Shown here: in pieces, positions 48,485-58,138 of the stretch | Numbering within the stretch: position 1 is the stretch's first letter | Layout of the letters: every line of letters begins with the position of its first letter | Source: Bog-473 sp963770645 | GTDB taxonomy: Bacteria > Actinomycetota > Acidimicrobiia > Acidimicrobiales > RAAP-2 | NCBI GenBank assembly: GCA_963770645.1 | Contig: CAVYQL010000004.1 | Coordinates: 1,302,001 to 1,366,000, forward strand | Reading direction: 5' to 3' | Length of the DNA stretch: 64,000 bases | The notes under the pieces: generated by a model | Told to the model about the DNA's origin: nothing | Seen by the model: the letters and a program-made list of their open reading frames with translations, nothing else | Databases searched by the model: none | Translations under genes and position numbers: made by a program

Positions 48485-49494
48485 GGACCGCCTCGTCGTG
48501 CAGTGCCAGAAGACGGGACGGTGGGCATCGCTGGGCGCGCGGCCTTGATGGTGCCGCAGCCGGTCAGCTCCACGAAGGCCTGCTCCAGCCCAGCCCCGGT
48601 CACCTCCAGGTCACGGAACGAGATGCCACGGCCGACCAGGTCGCGAATGGTGGCGTCGGCATCGAGCGAGTCGATCGAGACGCCGGTACCGCAGACGTCG
48701 ACCTCCGTGACCCCGTCGAGCTCCGAGAGCGCCGTACGGTCCGGCCGGTCGGTGACAAAGCGCAGCCGGCGGGTCGCCACAGCCGCCTTGAGGGTGGCGC
48801 CGGGGCCGTCGGCTACCACCTGGCCGTGGTTGAGCACGACCACACGGTCGGAGATCTCGTCTGCTTCCGCCAGGTGGTGAGTGGCGAACAGGACCGTGCG
48901 CCCCTCATTCCCGAAGTCCCGCATCATCCGCCAGAAGCCCTGGCGGGACTCCACGTCCATGGCGGAGGTCGGCTCGTCGAGGAAGACGACCTCAGGGTCG
49001 CCGGCGATGGCGATGGCGAAACGGACCCGTTGAGCCTGACCACCCGAAAGACGGTCGGTTCGCCGGCGCAAGAGCGTTCCGATGTCGGCGCGCTCGACGA
49101 TCTCAGCGAGCGGCAGGGGTCGCCGGTAGAGCCGCCGGACCAGTCCCAGGGCCTGGTCGACACGGACGCCGGGGGGCAGACCGATGCCCGAACCGGACTG
49201 GAGCATGGCGCCGACCCGGCCGTCGGAGACGGCCCGGCGCGGGTCGCTCCCGAGAACCTCGACTCGTCCTTCCTGCGGTCGGACGAGGCCGAGCAGTACG
49301 GAGATCGTGGTCGACTTCCCGGCTCCGTTCGGTCCGAGCAGTGCAAGCACCTCACCTTGAGGCACCTCCAAGTCCAGCTGGTCAAGCGCAGTTCGGGGCC
49401 CGTAACAGTGGGTGACGCCCTGGAACGACAGCGCGACCGGCCGTGGGGACACGAGGGCATGCGCTCGGGGCAGTACTGCTGAAGGAAGAGACAA
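48481..49494 (-). CDS. ABC-2 exporter ATPase
   Basis: The 337-residue protein has Walker A LLGPNGAGKSTTISVLLGLV, Q-loop MLQSGSGIGLPPG, signature RLSGGQAQRVRFAIAIAGDP, Walker B VVFLDEPTSAMDVESRQGFW and switch FATHHLAEAD. A CcmA/DrrA-like C-terminal extension follows (LKAAVATRRLRFVTDRPDRT). It is coupled to the permease at 47636. No regulator is directly adjacent. Confidence 0.9.
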   Translation of the reverse strand: MSLPSAVLPRAHALVSPRPVALSFQGVTHCYGPRTALDQLDLEVPQGEVLALLGPNGAGKSTTISVLLGLVRPQEGRVEVLGSDPRRAVSDGRVGAMLQSGSGIGLPPGVRVDQALGLVRRLYRRPLPLAEIVERADIGTLLRRRTDRLSGGQAQRVRFAIAIAGDPEVVFLDEPTSAMDVESRQGFWRMMRDFGNEGRTVLFATHHLAEADEISDRVVVLNHGQVVADGPGATLKAAVATRRLRFVTDRPDRTALSELDGVTEVDVCGTGVSIDSLDADATIRDLVGRGISFRDLEVTGAGLEQAFVELTGCGTIKAARPAMPTVPSSGTARRGGP

Positions 49495-49711
49495 CTGCGC
49501 AGCTCTCCGGCGGCTCAGGCCGCGGTCGCTTGATGTGACGGGCTCACTCTACTGCCGGCCAATGCGGGCGGGCAGGCGGGGGGCAAGGATTGACGGAGAA
49601 TTAACAGCCCCTTCACCATGGACAAACTCCCAGCGAGGAGCGCACGCCGTCGATCATCAGGGACTCTAAGGACCTGCTCACTCGGGCTAACAGCACGTCT
49701 CCTGCCCTCGT

Positions 49712-51682
49712 TTACTTCGATCCGACTATCACGTTGTAGTCGTTGTCCGTGGCGACGCACAGCTCTGTGACAGGGCACGACACAGCGATCAGCCATCGTC
49801 CTGGGTCGACCTCGTCAACGGTCCACGCCGTGGCCCCGGCGGTGGGTTCGTGGGTGGTGATCACGTTGCCGTGGTCATCGGTCGCGACGCAGAAAGTCGT
49901 CGCGGTGGCACACGACACGGCGAAGAGGTGGTTCGTCCCATCGATGTCGGTGTAGGACCATGCCCCGGCCCCGCCGGTTGGGTCGGTGGAGGTGACGATC
50001 CCACCGCGGGAATCGACGGCGATGCAGAAGGTGGTGCTTGGGCATGTCACCGAGTCGAGGCTGCTGCCGTCGACCCCAGTTGTCACCGTCCAGGCCGAAG
50101 CGCCTCCGGTCGGGTCAGTACTGGTCAAGATGTCTCCGCGGGAGTCGACGGCCACGCAGAGCGAGACAGTCGCGCACGTTACGGATGCGATGACACCGGC
50201 CGGATCGAGGAACGGGTCGGTGACCCAGTCGGACGCCGGACCGGTCGGATCGGTGGAGGTGATGACGCCGCCGGAACCGTTGGTGGTGAGACAGAGTTTC
50301 TTCGTCGGACACGAGATGCTCGTAAGGCTCTGGCCGCCCGCCACCTCGGTGTCGGTCCACGGAGCCGTCTGGCTGGACGGGTGCTTTGAGGTGAGCACAT
50401 CGCCCTCGCCGTCGGCCGCGACGCACAGCTTCGCGGCAGGACACGAGATGCCCTCGAACGGATAGAGCTCCCCGCCATGCACGTCGACGGCCCGCGTCGA
50501 CCACGCCGGCGTGCCTCCTTTCGGCGTGGTCGAGGTAATCGTGTCGGCGACAGAGTCACCGCCGATGCAGAAGGTGGTGGTACTGCAGTCGACGGTGTTG
50601 ATCGGGTGGGTGAGTACCAGCCCGGTGGCGGTGCTCCACGTCGGAGGGTTGTCCGTCGGGTCGGTGCTGGCGAAGAGGTTGCCGGCGGCGTCGCCGCCCG
50701 CACAGAGGTTCGTGGCCCCGCAGCTGAGAGCCGAGACCGTGGCGGAGGTGACGTTGTCGCTAACCCACGTGCCCGAGGTGCTTCCGACGTCAGTGGAGGT
50801 AAACACGTTGCCGTCGACGTCGCCAACGATGCAGAGATCTCCGGTGGTACACGACCCCGACTCGAGCTGGATGCCCGACCCGGAGTTCTCGTCGATCTGG
50901 GTGACCTGCCAATCACCGCCGGCGGCGGTCGGGTCGTTCGTGGTGATCACGTCGCCGTTCAGGTCGGTGCCGACGCAGACTTCGGCCGAGGTACAGCTCA
51001 TCGTAGTGATCGGGTCGACGGCGTCGACGTGCTCCAGATTCCAGGACTGTTCACTCGGGTTGCCGGACACGAGGACGTTGCCGTTGTCGTCGCCGCCGAC
51101 GCAGAGGGTGCTCAGGGGACACGACAGAGAGATGACGGGCCGGCTGTCGACGTGCACACCGGCCCATGCAGACGCGCCGCCCGCGGGCTGGGCGGATTCG
51201 TAGATGTTCCCGTTTTCGTCGCCGGCAAGGCACAGCGTCGTCGACTCGCACGAGATGGACACGCCGGTCCAGCCGACAGGGGCGATCGCCCAGCGGCCCA
51301 CCCCTGAGGTGCCCGGATCGGTGGAAGTCAAGATGTTCCCTCCGGCGTCATCGGCGACACACAAGGTCGTACTGGGACACGACACGGCGTCGATACCGAT
51401 GTCGCCGTCGACGTCGGACTCGTTCCAAACTGAGGCTCCTCCTGACGGGTCCGTAGAGGTCAAGATGTCGCCGCTTTGGGTGACGGCGACGCAGAGATTT
51501 GCGCCAGGGCACGATTCGCCAGAGATCTCGCTCGGGACGCCGTATTCGGGGACGGGCTGCACCGACGTGAGCGACCAGGTCAGCGGCTTGGCGGCTGCCG
51601 GGGTCGCAGCCAAGGCGAGGAGAATTGCTCCAGCAATAGTGGCCGACAACGCCGCGGCTCGGAATGCGCGCAGCCTAATCAC
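49712..51682 (-). CDS. Large secreted beta-propeller-like repeat protein
   Basis: After a signal peptide (MIRLRAFRAAALSATIAGAI ... AAAKP) come about 14 repeats of some 42 residues. Their core is S-C-x(5)-L/F-C-V/I-A-x-D-x-x-G-N-I/V-L/I-T-S-T-D-P-T-G-G-A-x-x-W (for example VSCPSTTLCVADDAGGNILT and VTCPSTTFCIAVDSRGGIVT). One cysteine pair per repeat suggests a stabilised extracellular propeller. No anchor is present at the C-terminus. The protein is the larger relative of the one at 13396. Its function is unknown; surface adhesion or binding is plausible. Confidence 0.8.
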   Translation of the reverse strand: MIRLRAFRAAALSATIAGAILLALAATPAAAKPLTWSLTSVQPVPEYGVPSEISGESCPGANLCVAVTQSGDILTSTDPSGGASVWNESDVDGDIGIDAVSCPSTTLCVADDAGGNILTSTDPGTSGVGRWAIAPVGWTGVSISCESTTLCLAGDENGNIYESAQPAGGASAWAGVHVDSRPVISLSCPLSTLCVGGDDNGNVLVSGNPSEQSWNLEHVDAVDPITTMSCTSAEVCVGTDLNGDVITTNDPTAAGGDWQVTQIDENSGSGIQLESGSCTTGDLCIVGDVDGNVFTSTDVGSTSGTWVSDNVTSATVSALSCGATNLCAGGDAAGNLFASTDPTDNPPTWSTATGLVLTHPINTVDCSTTTFCIGGDSVADTITSTTPKGGTPAWSTRAVDVHGGELYPFEGISCPAAKLCVAADGEGDVLTSKHPSSQTAPWTDTEVAGGQSLTSISCPTKKLCLTTNGSGGVITSTDPTGPASDWVTDPFLDPAGVIASVTCATVSLCVAVDSRGDILTSTDPTGGASAWTVTTGVDGSSLDSVTCPSTTFCIAVDSRGGIVTSTDPTGGAGAWSYTDIDGTNHLFAVSCATATTFCVATDDHGNVITTHEPTAGATAWTVDEVDPGRWLIAVSCPVTELCVATDNDYNVIVGSK

Positions 51683-51886
51683 CTTCGAAAGGTACTCCCC
51701 AAGAGGCGTGCTGCCTAGGGCTTCAGTGAGAAGTGGTCCGAAAGGCCTATAGAGATGAAGCGCGCCAACGAGGCTGGACTCAACTGGCAGGTTTCGGCGC
51801 TCGCGAAAGAGGACTTTCGGCGTCGCTCGGCGCAGAAGCGCGCCGAGCGTTCACCCGGTGTGTGTGTGTGAAAGGAGTTCCAACCT

Positions 51887-52780
51887 TCAGTCGAACGCGT
51901 GAACACCCAGGGAAAGGGTGTCCGGGTGTTCGGGATGAAGCAGTTCCGCCAACAACTCGACGCCGTCGATCACTCGTGGTCCCGGGCGCGAGAAGTACGC
52001 GTTTGCGTCGACCGCGACGATCCGACCAAGACTCGAAAGATCCGGACGTACGAGGAGTGCGCTGGCCTGAGCTACCGCGCCATCGAGGTCGAAGCCGCAC
52101 GGGCTAAAGACGGTTATGTCGATTGCCTCGGCGTCGATCTCCTCCCAAGTCAGGCGGTGGGAAGGCTCACCTGCCGTCGCGAGCACGGGCTCGCCCCCGG
52201 CCGCCTCGACCATGTCTGGAACCCAGTGACCGGCGTTGAACGGAGGATCCGGCCACTCGAGAACGAAGACTCGCGGCCGAGGACGTCCCGTGACCCTGCG
52301 GCGTACTGCCTCGAGCCGGTCACGAAGCGTCGCCATAAGGTCGTCGGCCATCGACTTCGTACCAGTGGCTCGGCCGACTCGCCCTATGCAATCGATGACG
52401 TCGTCAAGGCGGCTCGGGTCAAGAGAGATGACGTCGGCGCGGCAGCCGATCGTGTCAAGTGCATCTTGCACCGCCCCTGACGGCACCGCACACACCCGAC
52501 ACAGGTCCTGGGCCAGAATCACGTCTGGACAGATGGCCCTGATCCTGGCGTTGTCGAGCCGATAGATCGGTTCGTCCACCGCGAACAGCGCACTGACCTT
52601 CGCATCGATATCCGCGGGACTTTGGAAGTCCTCAGTGTCGAGCGCCGTACCGGACACCACTGGCAAGTGTCGGGCTGCCTCGGGATAATCACACTCGAAG
52701 CTGACTCCGGCGAGTTGGTCGCCGAGCCCCAAGGCGAACACGATCTCGGTCGCCGATGGTAGCAACGAGACGATTTTCAT
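51887..52780 (-). CDS. BtuF-like cobalamin-binding protein (cytosolic)
   Basis: I choose the ATG at 52780 (MKIVSLLPSATEIVFALGLG); the longer frame adds only a non-coding-looking stretch. The roughly 297-residue protein has the helical-backbone metal-receptor fold: VSFECDYPEAARHLPVVSGT, ICPDVILAQDLCRVCAVPSG, RVFVLEWPDPPFNAGHWVPD and MVEAAGGEPVLATAGEPSHR. Members are annotated as cobalamin-binding proteins. It lacks a signal peptide, so it is not a classical periplasmic BtuF. It faces the B12-riboswitch operon across a 70-bp gap, which supports a role in corrinoid handling. Confidence 0.8.
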   Translation of the reverse strand: MKIVSLLPSATEIVFALGLGDQLAGVSFECDYPEAARHLPVVSGTALDTEDFQSPADIDAKVSALFAVDEPIYRLDNARIRAICPDVILAQDLCRVCAVPSGAVQDALDTIGCRADVISLDPSRLDDVIDCIGRVGRATGTKSMADDLMATLRDRLEAVRRRVTGRPRPRVFVLEWPDPPFNAGHWVPDMVEAAGGEPVLATAGEPSHRLTWEEIDAEAIDITVFSPCGFDLDGAVAQASALLVRPDLSSLGRIVAVDANAYFSRPGPRVIDGVELLAELLHPEHPDTLSLGVHAFD

Positions 52781-52849
52781 TGCCCCATCATGGTGCAGCG
52801 ACCAACCGAGCCTTGCGTGCGGATCAAAAACGTGTGTAGCGTCCAATCG

Positions 52850-52960
52850 GCAGTCACAGACTGTCAAAGGTGGTTCAGCGGGGAAGCCGGTCGAAGTCCG
52901 GCACTGGTCCGCAGCCGTAGGTGGCTGAGCAGGTCGCTCGCCACAAGTCGGAATGCCGTC
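52850..52960 (+). promoter_or_regulatory. Cobalamin (B12) riboswitch
   Basis: The conserved core GGGAAGCCGGTCGAAGTCCG continues GCACTGGTCCGCAGCCGTAG (52880-52920), matching GGGAA-n-GGTGAAAnTCC-n-RCTG-n-CCGCARCnGTRA. The closing element AAGTCGGAATGCCG (52945-52958) pairs by TGCCG with CGGCA near 52853. The 115 bases between it and the GTG at 53077 contain GGATCC and CCGGG pairs that could form alternative hairpins. The switch presumably lowers expression of the following operon when B12 is plentiful. Confidence 0.93.
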
Positions 52961-53076
52961 GAACTACTGGAAGTGGATCCCTATCCGTCGAGACATGCGG
53001 CAAGGATCCGGGTGGTCTCCGGTGATTTGACGACCGGGCCTTTCGGGTTCGTTGCCCCGGAAATTGGAGTCGTCCC

Positions 53077-54426
53077 GTGAGGTTCCGTCGAGTCATTTCA
53101 CCAGCAGTCCTCGTGGTCTGCACCGCCGTGATCCTTGTTGCGTCAGCCGCAGCGGCGTCAGCCTCGAAGCCGTCGCTGCCTCAACCTGTCTCTGCCCAGG
53201 CGGGAGCCACGTGGCTCGGCAGTCAGTTCACAGCGCAGGGCTACATCCCTACGTCAGGCGATTCCGGGACGGCCGATCTGTCGGCGACTGCGAACAGCAT
53301 CTTGGCGTTGGCCAGCGCCAACGTCGATCCAGCGACGGCTGCGACTGCGCTCTCCTACATGGAGGACAACGTGGATACTTACGTGACGCAAGAAGGGGCA
53401 GACGGGCCGGGGCAGCTCGCGCTTCTGATCCTCGACGCGCATGCGCTGGGTGTCGATCCGACGTCGTTCGGTGGTACCGATCTGGTCTCTCGCCTCCTGG
53501 CGACCCAGCAAGCGTCAGGCCACAACCCGGGGATGTTCGGAACCCAGAAGCAACTCCATGAGTTCCAGGCCGGTGTCTACGACCAGGGGCTGGCCCTGGC
53601 TGCTCTGGCTGCGGTGGGTGACACAGACGGCACGGCGATCGGATCGGCCGAGTCGTGGGAGCTCGACCAGCAGTGCCCGGACGGCGGCTGGACCAGTTTC
53701 AACTCTGTCAACAATCCGTGCAACGGATCGCCGGCCGACTACGAAGGACCCGACACGAACTCGACCTCGCTCGCCATCCAAGGGCTTTCCGCGCAAGGCG
53801 ACCTCAGCGGCTCCGCCCTCAGCAAGGCCGACGGGTTTCTCGTCGACGCTCAAGACAGCGACGGCGGTTGGGGGTACGAGCCGAACACCACCAGCACACC
53901 AGGTTCGACCGACCCCGACTCGACGGCGCTCGTCCTCCAAGCCATCCTCGCCATGGGGTACGCGCCGAACAAGGCGCCGTTCAACCAGAACGCGAATCCT
54001 GTTTCGGTGCTGGAGTCGTTTCAGACGAGTTCGGGTGCCGATCAAGGGGCATTCAACTATCCGGGCATCAGCGGACCGAACATCATCGCCTCGTACCAGG
54101 CGGTTCCAGCGGTTGCGGGTGTCATTTTCCCCTTCAACTTGTTCGTGACGACGACGTCCTTGCCGGCGGGAACGCTCAACCAGCCGTACAAGGCCAAGCT
54201 CACGGCGAGCGGTGGAAACGCTCCGTACACGTGGTCCCTCGTAAAAGGCGATGGGACGCTACCGTCGGGGCTGACATTGAACAGCTCAACCGGCAAGATC
54301 ACGGGTACGCCGACGACAACGGGTAGAACGAACTTCGTCGTAGAAGTCACTGACACCAAGACGATCTCGTCTCCCCATCACAACAATGTCGGTTGGGCGT
54401 TCCTCTCGATCACCACGTCGTCCTGA
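53077..54426 (+). CDS. Secreted alpha/alpha-toroid protein (transcobalamin alpha-domain-like)
   Basis: A GTG start with GGAG eight bases upstream opens a signal peptide (MRFRRVISPAVLVVCTAVIL). Residues about 40-350 hold prenyltransferase/squalene-cyclase-type repeats (QQCPDGGWTSFNSVNN; DAQDSDGGWGYEPNTTS; STALVLQAILAMGY). This is the (alpha/alpha)6 barrel that also forms the alpha-domain of intrinsic factor and transcobalamin. A C-terminal Ig-like unit follows (ASGGNAPYTWSLVKGDGTLP; TGKITGTPTTTG). It is the first gene after the B12 riboswitch. I infer extracellular B12 binding; enzymatic prenyl transfer is unlikely for a secreted protein. Confidence 0.85.
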   Translation: MRFRRVISPAVLVVCTAVILVASAAAASASKPSLPQPVSAQAGATWLGSQFTAQGYIPTSGDSGTADLSATANSILALASANVDPATAATALSYMEDNVDTYVTQEGADGPGQLALLILDAHALGVDPTSFGGTDLVSRLLATQQASGHNPGMFGTQKQLHEFQAGVYDQGLALAALAAVGDTDGTAIGSAESWELDQQCPDGGWTSFNSVNNPCNGSPADYEGPDTNSTSLAIQGLSAQGDLSGSALSKADGFLVDAQDSDGGWGYEPNTTSTPGSTDPDSTALVLQAILAMGYAPNKAPFNQNANPVSVLESFQTSSGADQGAFNYPGISGPNIIASYQAVPAVAGVIFPFNLFVTTTSLPAGTLNQPYKAKLTASGGNAPYTWSLVKGDGTLPSGLTLNSSTGKITGTPTTTGRTNFVVEVTDTKTISSPHHNNVGWAFLSITTSS

Positions 54427-54435
54427 GCGCAGGCC

Positions 54436-55398
54436 ATGCGGAACCACGTCGGCAAAGGACGCGGAGGACTCCTCGTCGTGATGGGTCTTGCCGCAGGTGG
54501 ACTCGCAACCGCAATAGCTCCCGCGGTCCCCGCCCTGGCGAGCGGGCAAGTGTGCGCAGGGGTCGTCATTGACGACGGCATGGGCGCAGCACCGGTGACC
54601 CAGGGTGCCTCAGTCCCTCCGGGTTCGAGCGATCTGGACCTCTTGAGCGCGGCCGACGACACGTTCACGCAGAACAATTCCGGCCTGATATGTGCCATCA
54701 ACAACTATCCACCCAATGGCCTACAAAATTGCCTCAACGCCGCACACGGCCTCTTTTACTACTGGTCGTACTGGGAGGGCGACCCCACGACCGACGCCTG
54801 GACCTACGCGAATGTCGGACCGGCGGAGCACACCGTGACGGCCGGGCAGTCGTACGTCGAGGGTTGGCGCTACCAAGACCCCGGCCCAGATTCCCCCGAC
54901 GCGACCAAACCGTCGGTGACGCCCGCCGCGGCCTTCGCCCAGGCCTGTTCCGGAGGGTCCTCGTCGCCACCCCCCGGCGGAGGAGGCACAGGTACAGCCG
55001 GAGGCGGATCGGGCGGCGCGGTAACCACCACGACGGGCGCGCCGGCGACCTCGCCCGCGACCTCAACAGCAGGGACCGGCTCGAGCGCGCCCGCTCCCGC
55101 CGCTGACTCCAGCGCGTCCCACCCCAGCACGTCCACGACCCTCCCTTCGGGAGGGGGAGCCGGTACCAGGTCTCCACAAACGGGTACCCAATCCCAGTCC
55201 ACGACGACAGTGCAAAAGACCCAGACGACGGACTCGATGTCCGAGCGGACACCCGGCAATCAAGCCCTGGCCAGCGCGGCGCACAAGAGCAGCTCCGGGG
55301 GGGACCCCACCCTGCCGATCCTGCTGGTCGCTCTTTTGATCGGGCTGATCGGCGCGGCAAGCTGGTTCAAATGGCGACGGAGGCCGGCCGAGGAGTGA
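54436..55398 (+). CDS. Secreted, membrane-anchored DUF4430-like protein
   Basis: The 320-residue product has a signal peptide (to about residue 36). A domain of some 130 residues with cysteines follows (SGLICAINNYPPNGLQNC; FYYWSYWEGDPTTDAWTYAN; GQSYVEGWRYQDPG). This Y-W-x-Y-W / V-E-G-W pattern fits DUF4430, which is also found in the C-terminal part of transcobalamin-type proteins. Next come a Gly/Ser/Thr/Pro linker of about 100 residues and a C-terminal transmembrane helix (PILLVALLIGLIGAASWF) with an RRR tail. It would display the domain outside the membrane, next to the ECF transporter. Confidence 0.8.
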   Translation: MRNHVGKGRGGLLVVMGLAAGGLATAIAPAVPALASGQVCAGVVIDDGMGAAPVTQGASVPPGSSDLDLLSAADDTFTQNNSGLICAINNYPPNGLQNCLNAAHGLFYYWSYWEGDPTTDAWTYANVGPAEHTVTAGQSYVEGWRYQDPGPDSPDATKPSVTPAAAFAQACSGGSSSPPPGGGGTGTAGGGSGGAVTTTTGAPATSPATSTAGTGSSAPAPAADSSASHPSTSTTLPSGGGAGTRSPQTGTQSQSTTTVQKTQTTDSMSERTPGNQALASAAHKSSSGGDPTLPILLVALLIGLIGAASWFKWRRRPAEE

Positions 55399-56519
55399 GC
55401 GCTGCCCGCCTGCGCCGCCCCGTGCACCCGCTCGCCTGGTGGGCATGGGCGGCGTGCTTGGCCGTCGCCGCCATGCAGACGACCAATCCGAACCCGTTCC
55501 TGCTCTTGCTCATCGGCGCAGTGACCTGTTTCGTGGTGGCCAGCTGCCGCGGCAACGACCCGTGGTCAAGGTCACTTGCCCTGTTCCTCAAGATCGGGCT
55601 GGTCGTCATCGCGATCCGTGTCGCGATCGAGATTCTCTTCGGACAGCGGGGAGTTCCCGGCCACGTCCTCTTTACCTTGCCGCACGTGGCGCTCCCCTCG
55701 TGGGCCGTCGGTGTCAGCATCGGCGGTGCTGTGACGCTCGAGTCGATCCTCACCGCGTTGGTGTCGGGTCTGCAGATCGCCGTGATCCTCGTGAGCTTCG
55801 GCGCCGCGAACTCACTTGTCAGCCCTTACCGACTCCTCCGTTGTCTGCCATCCGTGTTGTACGAGGCGGGGGTCGCAGTCACCGTGGCCCTGTCGTTCAC
55901 CCCAGAGCTGATTGAGACGATCTCGGCCGTGCGCAACGCCAGGCGTCTGCGCGGCATCCCCACCAACGGCCTGCGCGGACTGCGCGGCATCGCGGTGCCG
56001 GTCTTGGAGGGTGCGCTGGACCGCTCGTTGGAGTTGGCCACCTCTATGGACGCCAGAGGGTACGGGAGGCGCAACCGAATGGGGCACGCACACGCGCTTG
56101 CGGTCGGAACCACCGGTGTCGGTCTCCTCCTGGCCGCTGTCGGCGTCTACGGCGTGATCGACGCCGGGTCGCTCTTCGGCTTGGGGCTGCCGATCATCGC
56201 TGTTGCCGTGGTGCTCTGCGCGCTGGGCCTGACCGTCGGAGGTCGGCAGATGGACCGGACGCGCTATCGACCGGACCGATGGGGCTCCCAAGAGTGGGCC
56301 ATCGTGGGGTCCGGTCTCGCCGCGGTTGGGTCGATGGCCGCGGCGCACGCGCTCGACGTGCCCGGAATGTCCGTGTCCTTCGTACCCCTGGCTGTCCCAC
56401 CGCTCCCGCTGCTGCCCGTGGCGGGGATCCTCGTCGCGGCGCTGCCGGCCTTCATCGTGCCGGTCCGACGCGGCGCGACAGCTCCGGCACGGTCCGAGCT
56501 CGGAGCAGCAGTCGCATGA
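55395..56519 (+). CDS. ECF transporter T component (CbiQ/EcfT-like)
   Basis: I choose the GTG at 55395, which overlaps the previous stop (GTGA). The roughly 374-residue membrane protein has the two coupling motifs SAVRNARRLRGIPTNGLRG and LATSMDARGYGRRNRMGH (A-R-x/G type) in the cytosolic helices that transmit ATPase movement. At least six hydrophobic segments surround them, and the C-terminal extension adds more helices than CbiQ. It sits between the secreted proteins and the ATPase gene. Confidence 0.88.
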   Translation: MSAARLRRPVHPLAWWAWAACLAVAAMQTTNPNPFLLLLIGAVTCFVVASCRGNDPWSRSLALFLKIGLVVIAIRVAIEILFGQRGVPGHVLFTLPHVALPSWAVGVSIGGAVTLESILTALVSGLQIAVILVSFGAANSLVSPYRLLRCLPSVLYEAGVAVTVALSFTPELIETISAVRNARRLRGIPTNGLRGLRGIAVPVLEGALDRSLELATSMDARGYGRRNRMGHAHALAVGTTGVGLLLAAVGVYGVIDAGSLFGLGLPIIAVAVVLCALGLTVGGRQMDRTRYRPDRWGSQEWAIVGSGLAAVGSMAAAHALDVPGMSVSFVPLAVPPLPLLPVAGILVAALPAFIVPVRRGATAPARSELGAAVA

Positions 56520-58138
56520 TCCGTTTTGATGACGTCACCTTCCGCTACGCCGAGGCGTCAGGCCCCACGCTGGAAGCCGTCACCCTCGAAATCCCAGAAG
56601 GGGAGTTGTGTGTGGTCGTCGGCGAGACGGGGACGGGGAAGTCCACCCTGCTGCGCAGCGTCAACGGGTTAGTCCCACACTTCAGCGGGGGCACCTTGGC
56701 CGGCAACGTGACCGTCGACGGGAGATCGACCAGGGACCACCGGCCGCGCGAATTGGCCGACATCGTGGGCTACGTCGGCCAGAACCCGCTCGCAAGCTTC
56801 GTCACCGAGCGTGTCGAGGACGAACTGGCCTACACCATGGAGAACCTTGGTGTGGTGCCCGAGGCCATGCGCCGGCGGGTCGAGGACACGATCGACCTGC
56901 TCGGCCTCCAGGATCTGCGGGACCGGCCGCTCCGCACCCTCTCCGGCGGCCAACAGCAGCGGGTGGCGATCGGCGCCGTGCTCACGGCGTCGCCGCGCGT
57001 GTTGGTCCTCGACGAGCCGACGTCGGCTCTCGATCCCGCAGCGGCCGAAGAGGTGCTGAACGCTCTGGCCCGGCTCGTGCACGATCTCGGCCTGACGGTG
57101 CTGATGGCGGAGCACCGGCTTGAACGCGTGCTCCCCTTTGCCGACCGGCTGGTGCTCGTGCCCGGTGGTGCTGCACCACTCGTGGCTGGTCCACCTCAGG
57201 ACATCATGCGTCACGCCACTGTCGCGCCACCCATCATCGAGCTGGGTCGACTCGTCGGGTGGGATCCGCTCCCGCTGACGGTACGAGACGCCCGCCGCGA
57301 AGCGGCTGGGCTGAGAGAGCGCATCGCGCCCATGCGCCATGCACAGAGCAACATCGAGAACGAGGAGCGAGACGAGGTTGCGGCTTCTCTACGGAAGGTC
57401 GCGGTGCTCTACGGCCGAGTCGTGGCGCTGGGGTCTGTGGACCTCGAGATCCAAGCCAGCGAGGTCATGGTACTAATGGGACGAAACGGCTCCGGGAAGT
57501 CCTCGCTGCTCCAAGCCCTGGCCGGCGGGCGGAAACCTACCAGTGGGTCGGTGCGCGTGGGGGGGCTCGACCCGCACCGGATGAGCCCCCAAGAGCTGAT
57601 TGCGCGCGTCGGCCTCGTGCCCCAGGACCCCGGCCTGCTCCTCTACGGGGAATCCGTCGAGGACGAATGCAGGCGGGCCGACCGGACGTCGAAGCTCGAG
57701 CCGGGCACGACAGCGTCGACGCTGTCCAAGGTGCTGCCGGACGTGCCGCATGCACGACACCCGCGTGATCTGTCCGAAGGACAGCGATTGGCGCTCGCGC
57801 TCGCCGTGGTGTTGGCACCGGCGCCGCCGGTGCTCCTCTTGGACGAGCCCACACGGGGTCTCGACTACCCCAGCAAGGACCGGCTCATCGAGATCCTGCG
57901 CGAATTGGCGAGCTCGGGTCATGCCGTGGTGCTTGCCACGCACGACGTGGAGCTCGCAGCCAGGGTGGCCGACCGCGCCGTGGTGCTGGCGGACGGCGAG
58001 GTCATCGCCGACGGACCCGCGCGTGAGGTCGTCTGTCACTCGCCGGTCTTCGCACCCCAAATTGCCAAGATCCTTGCTCCCGACGAGTGGCTGACGGTCG
58101 GAGAAGTGCAAGAGGCACTCGAGGCCGTCCCCGCATGA
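56516..58138 (+). CDS. ECF transporter fused ATPase A1-A2
   Basis: The ATG at 56516 overlaps the T-component stop by four bases. The 540-residue protein has two ABC ATPase domains. First: GETGTGKSTLLRSVNGLVPH, LSGGQQQRVAIGAVLTASPR, VLVLDEPTSALDP, MAEHRLERV. Second: GRNGSGKSSLLQALAGGRKP, a divergent signature DLSEGQRLALALAV, VLLLDEPTRGLDYPS and ATHDVEL. Fused A1-A2 is common in actinobacterial ECF systems such as CbiO/YkoD-type. Confidence 0.92.
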   Translation: MIRFDDVTFRYAEASGPTLEAVTLEIPEGELCVVVGETGTGKSTLLRSVNGLVPHFSGGTLAGNVTVDGRSTRDHRPRELADIVGYVGQNPLASFVTERVEDELAYTMENLGVVPEAMRRRVEDTIDLLGLQDLRDRPLRTLSGGQQQRVAIGAVLTASPRVLVLDEPTSALDPAAAEEVLNALARLVHDLGLTVLMAEHRLERVLPFADRLVLVPGGAAPLVAGPPQDIMRHATVAPPIIELGRLVGWDPLPLTVRDARREAAGLRERIAPMRHAQSNIENEERDEVAASLRKVAVLYGRVVALGSVDLEIQASEVMVLMGRNGSGKSSLLQALAGGRKPTSGSVRVGGLDPHRMSPQELIARVGLVPQDPGLLLYGESVEDECRRADRTSKLEPGTTASTLSKVLPDVPHARHPRDLSEGQRLALALAVVLAPAPPVLLLDEPTRGLDYPSKDRLIEILRELASSGHAVVLATHDVELAARVADRAVVLADGEVIADGPAREVVCHSPVFAPQIAKILAPDEWLTVGEVQEALEAVPA

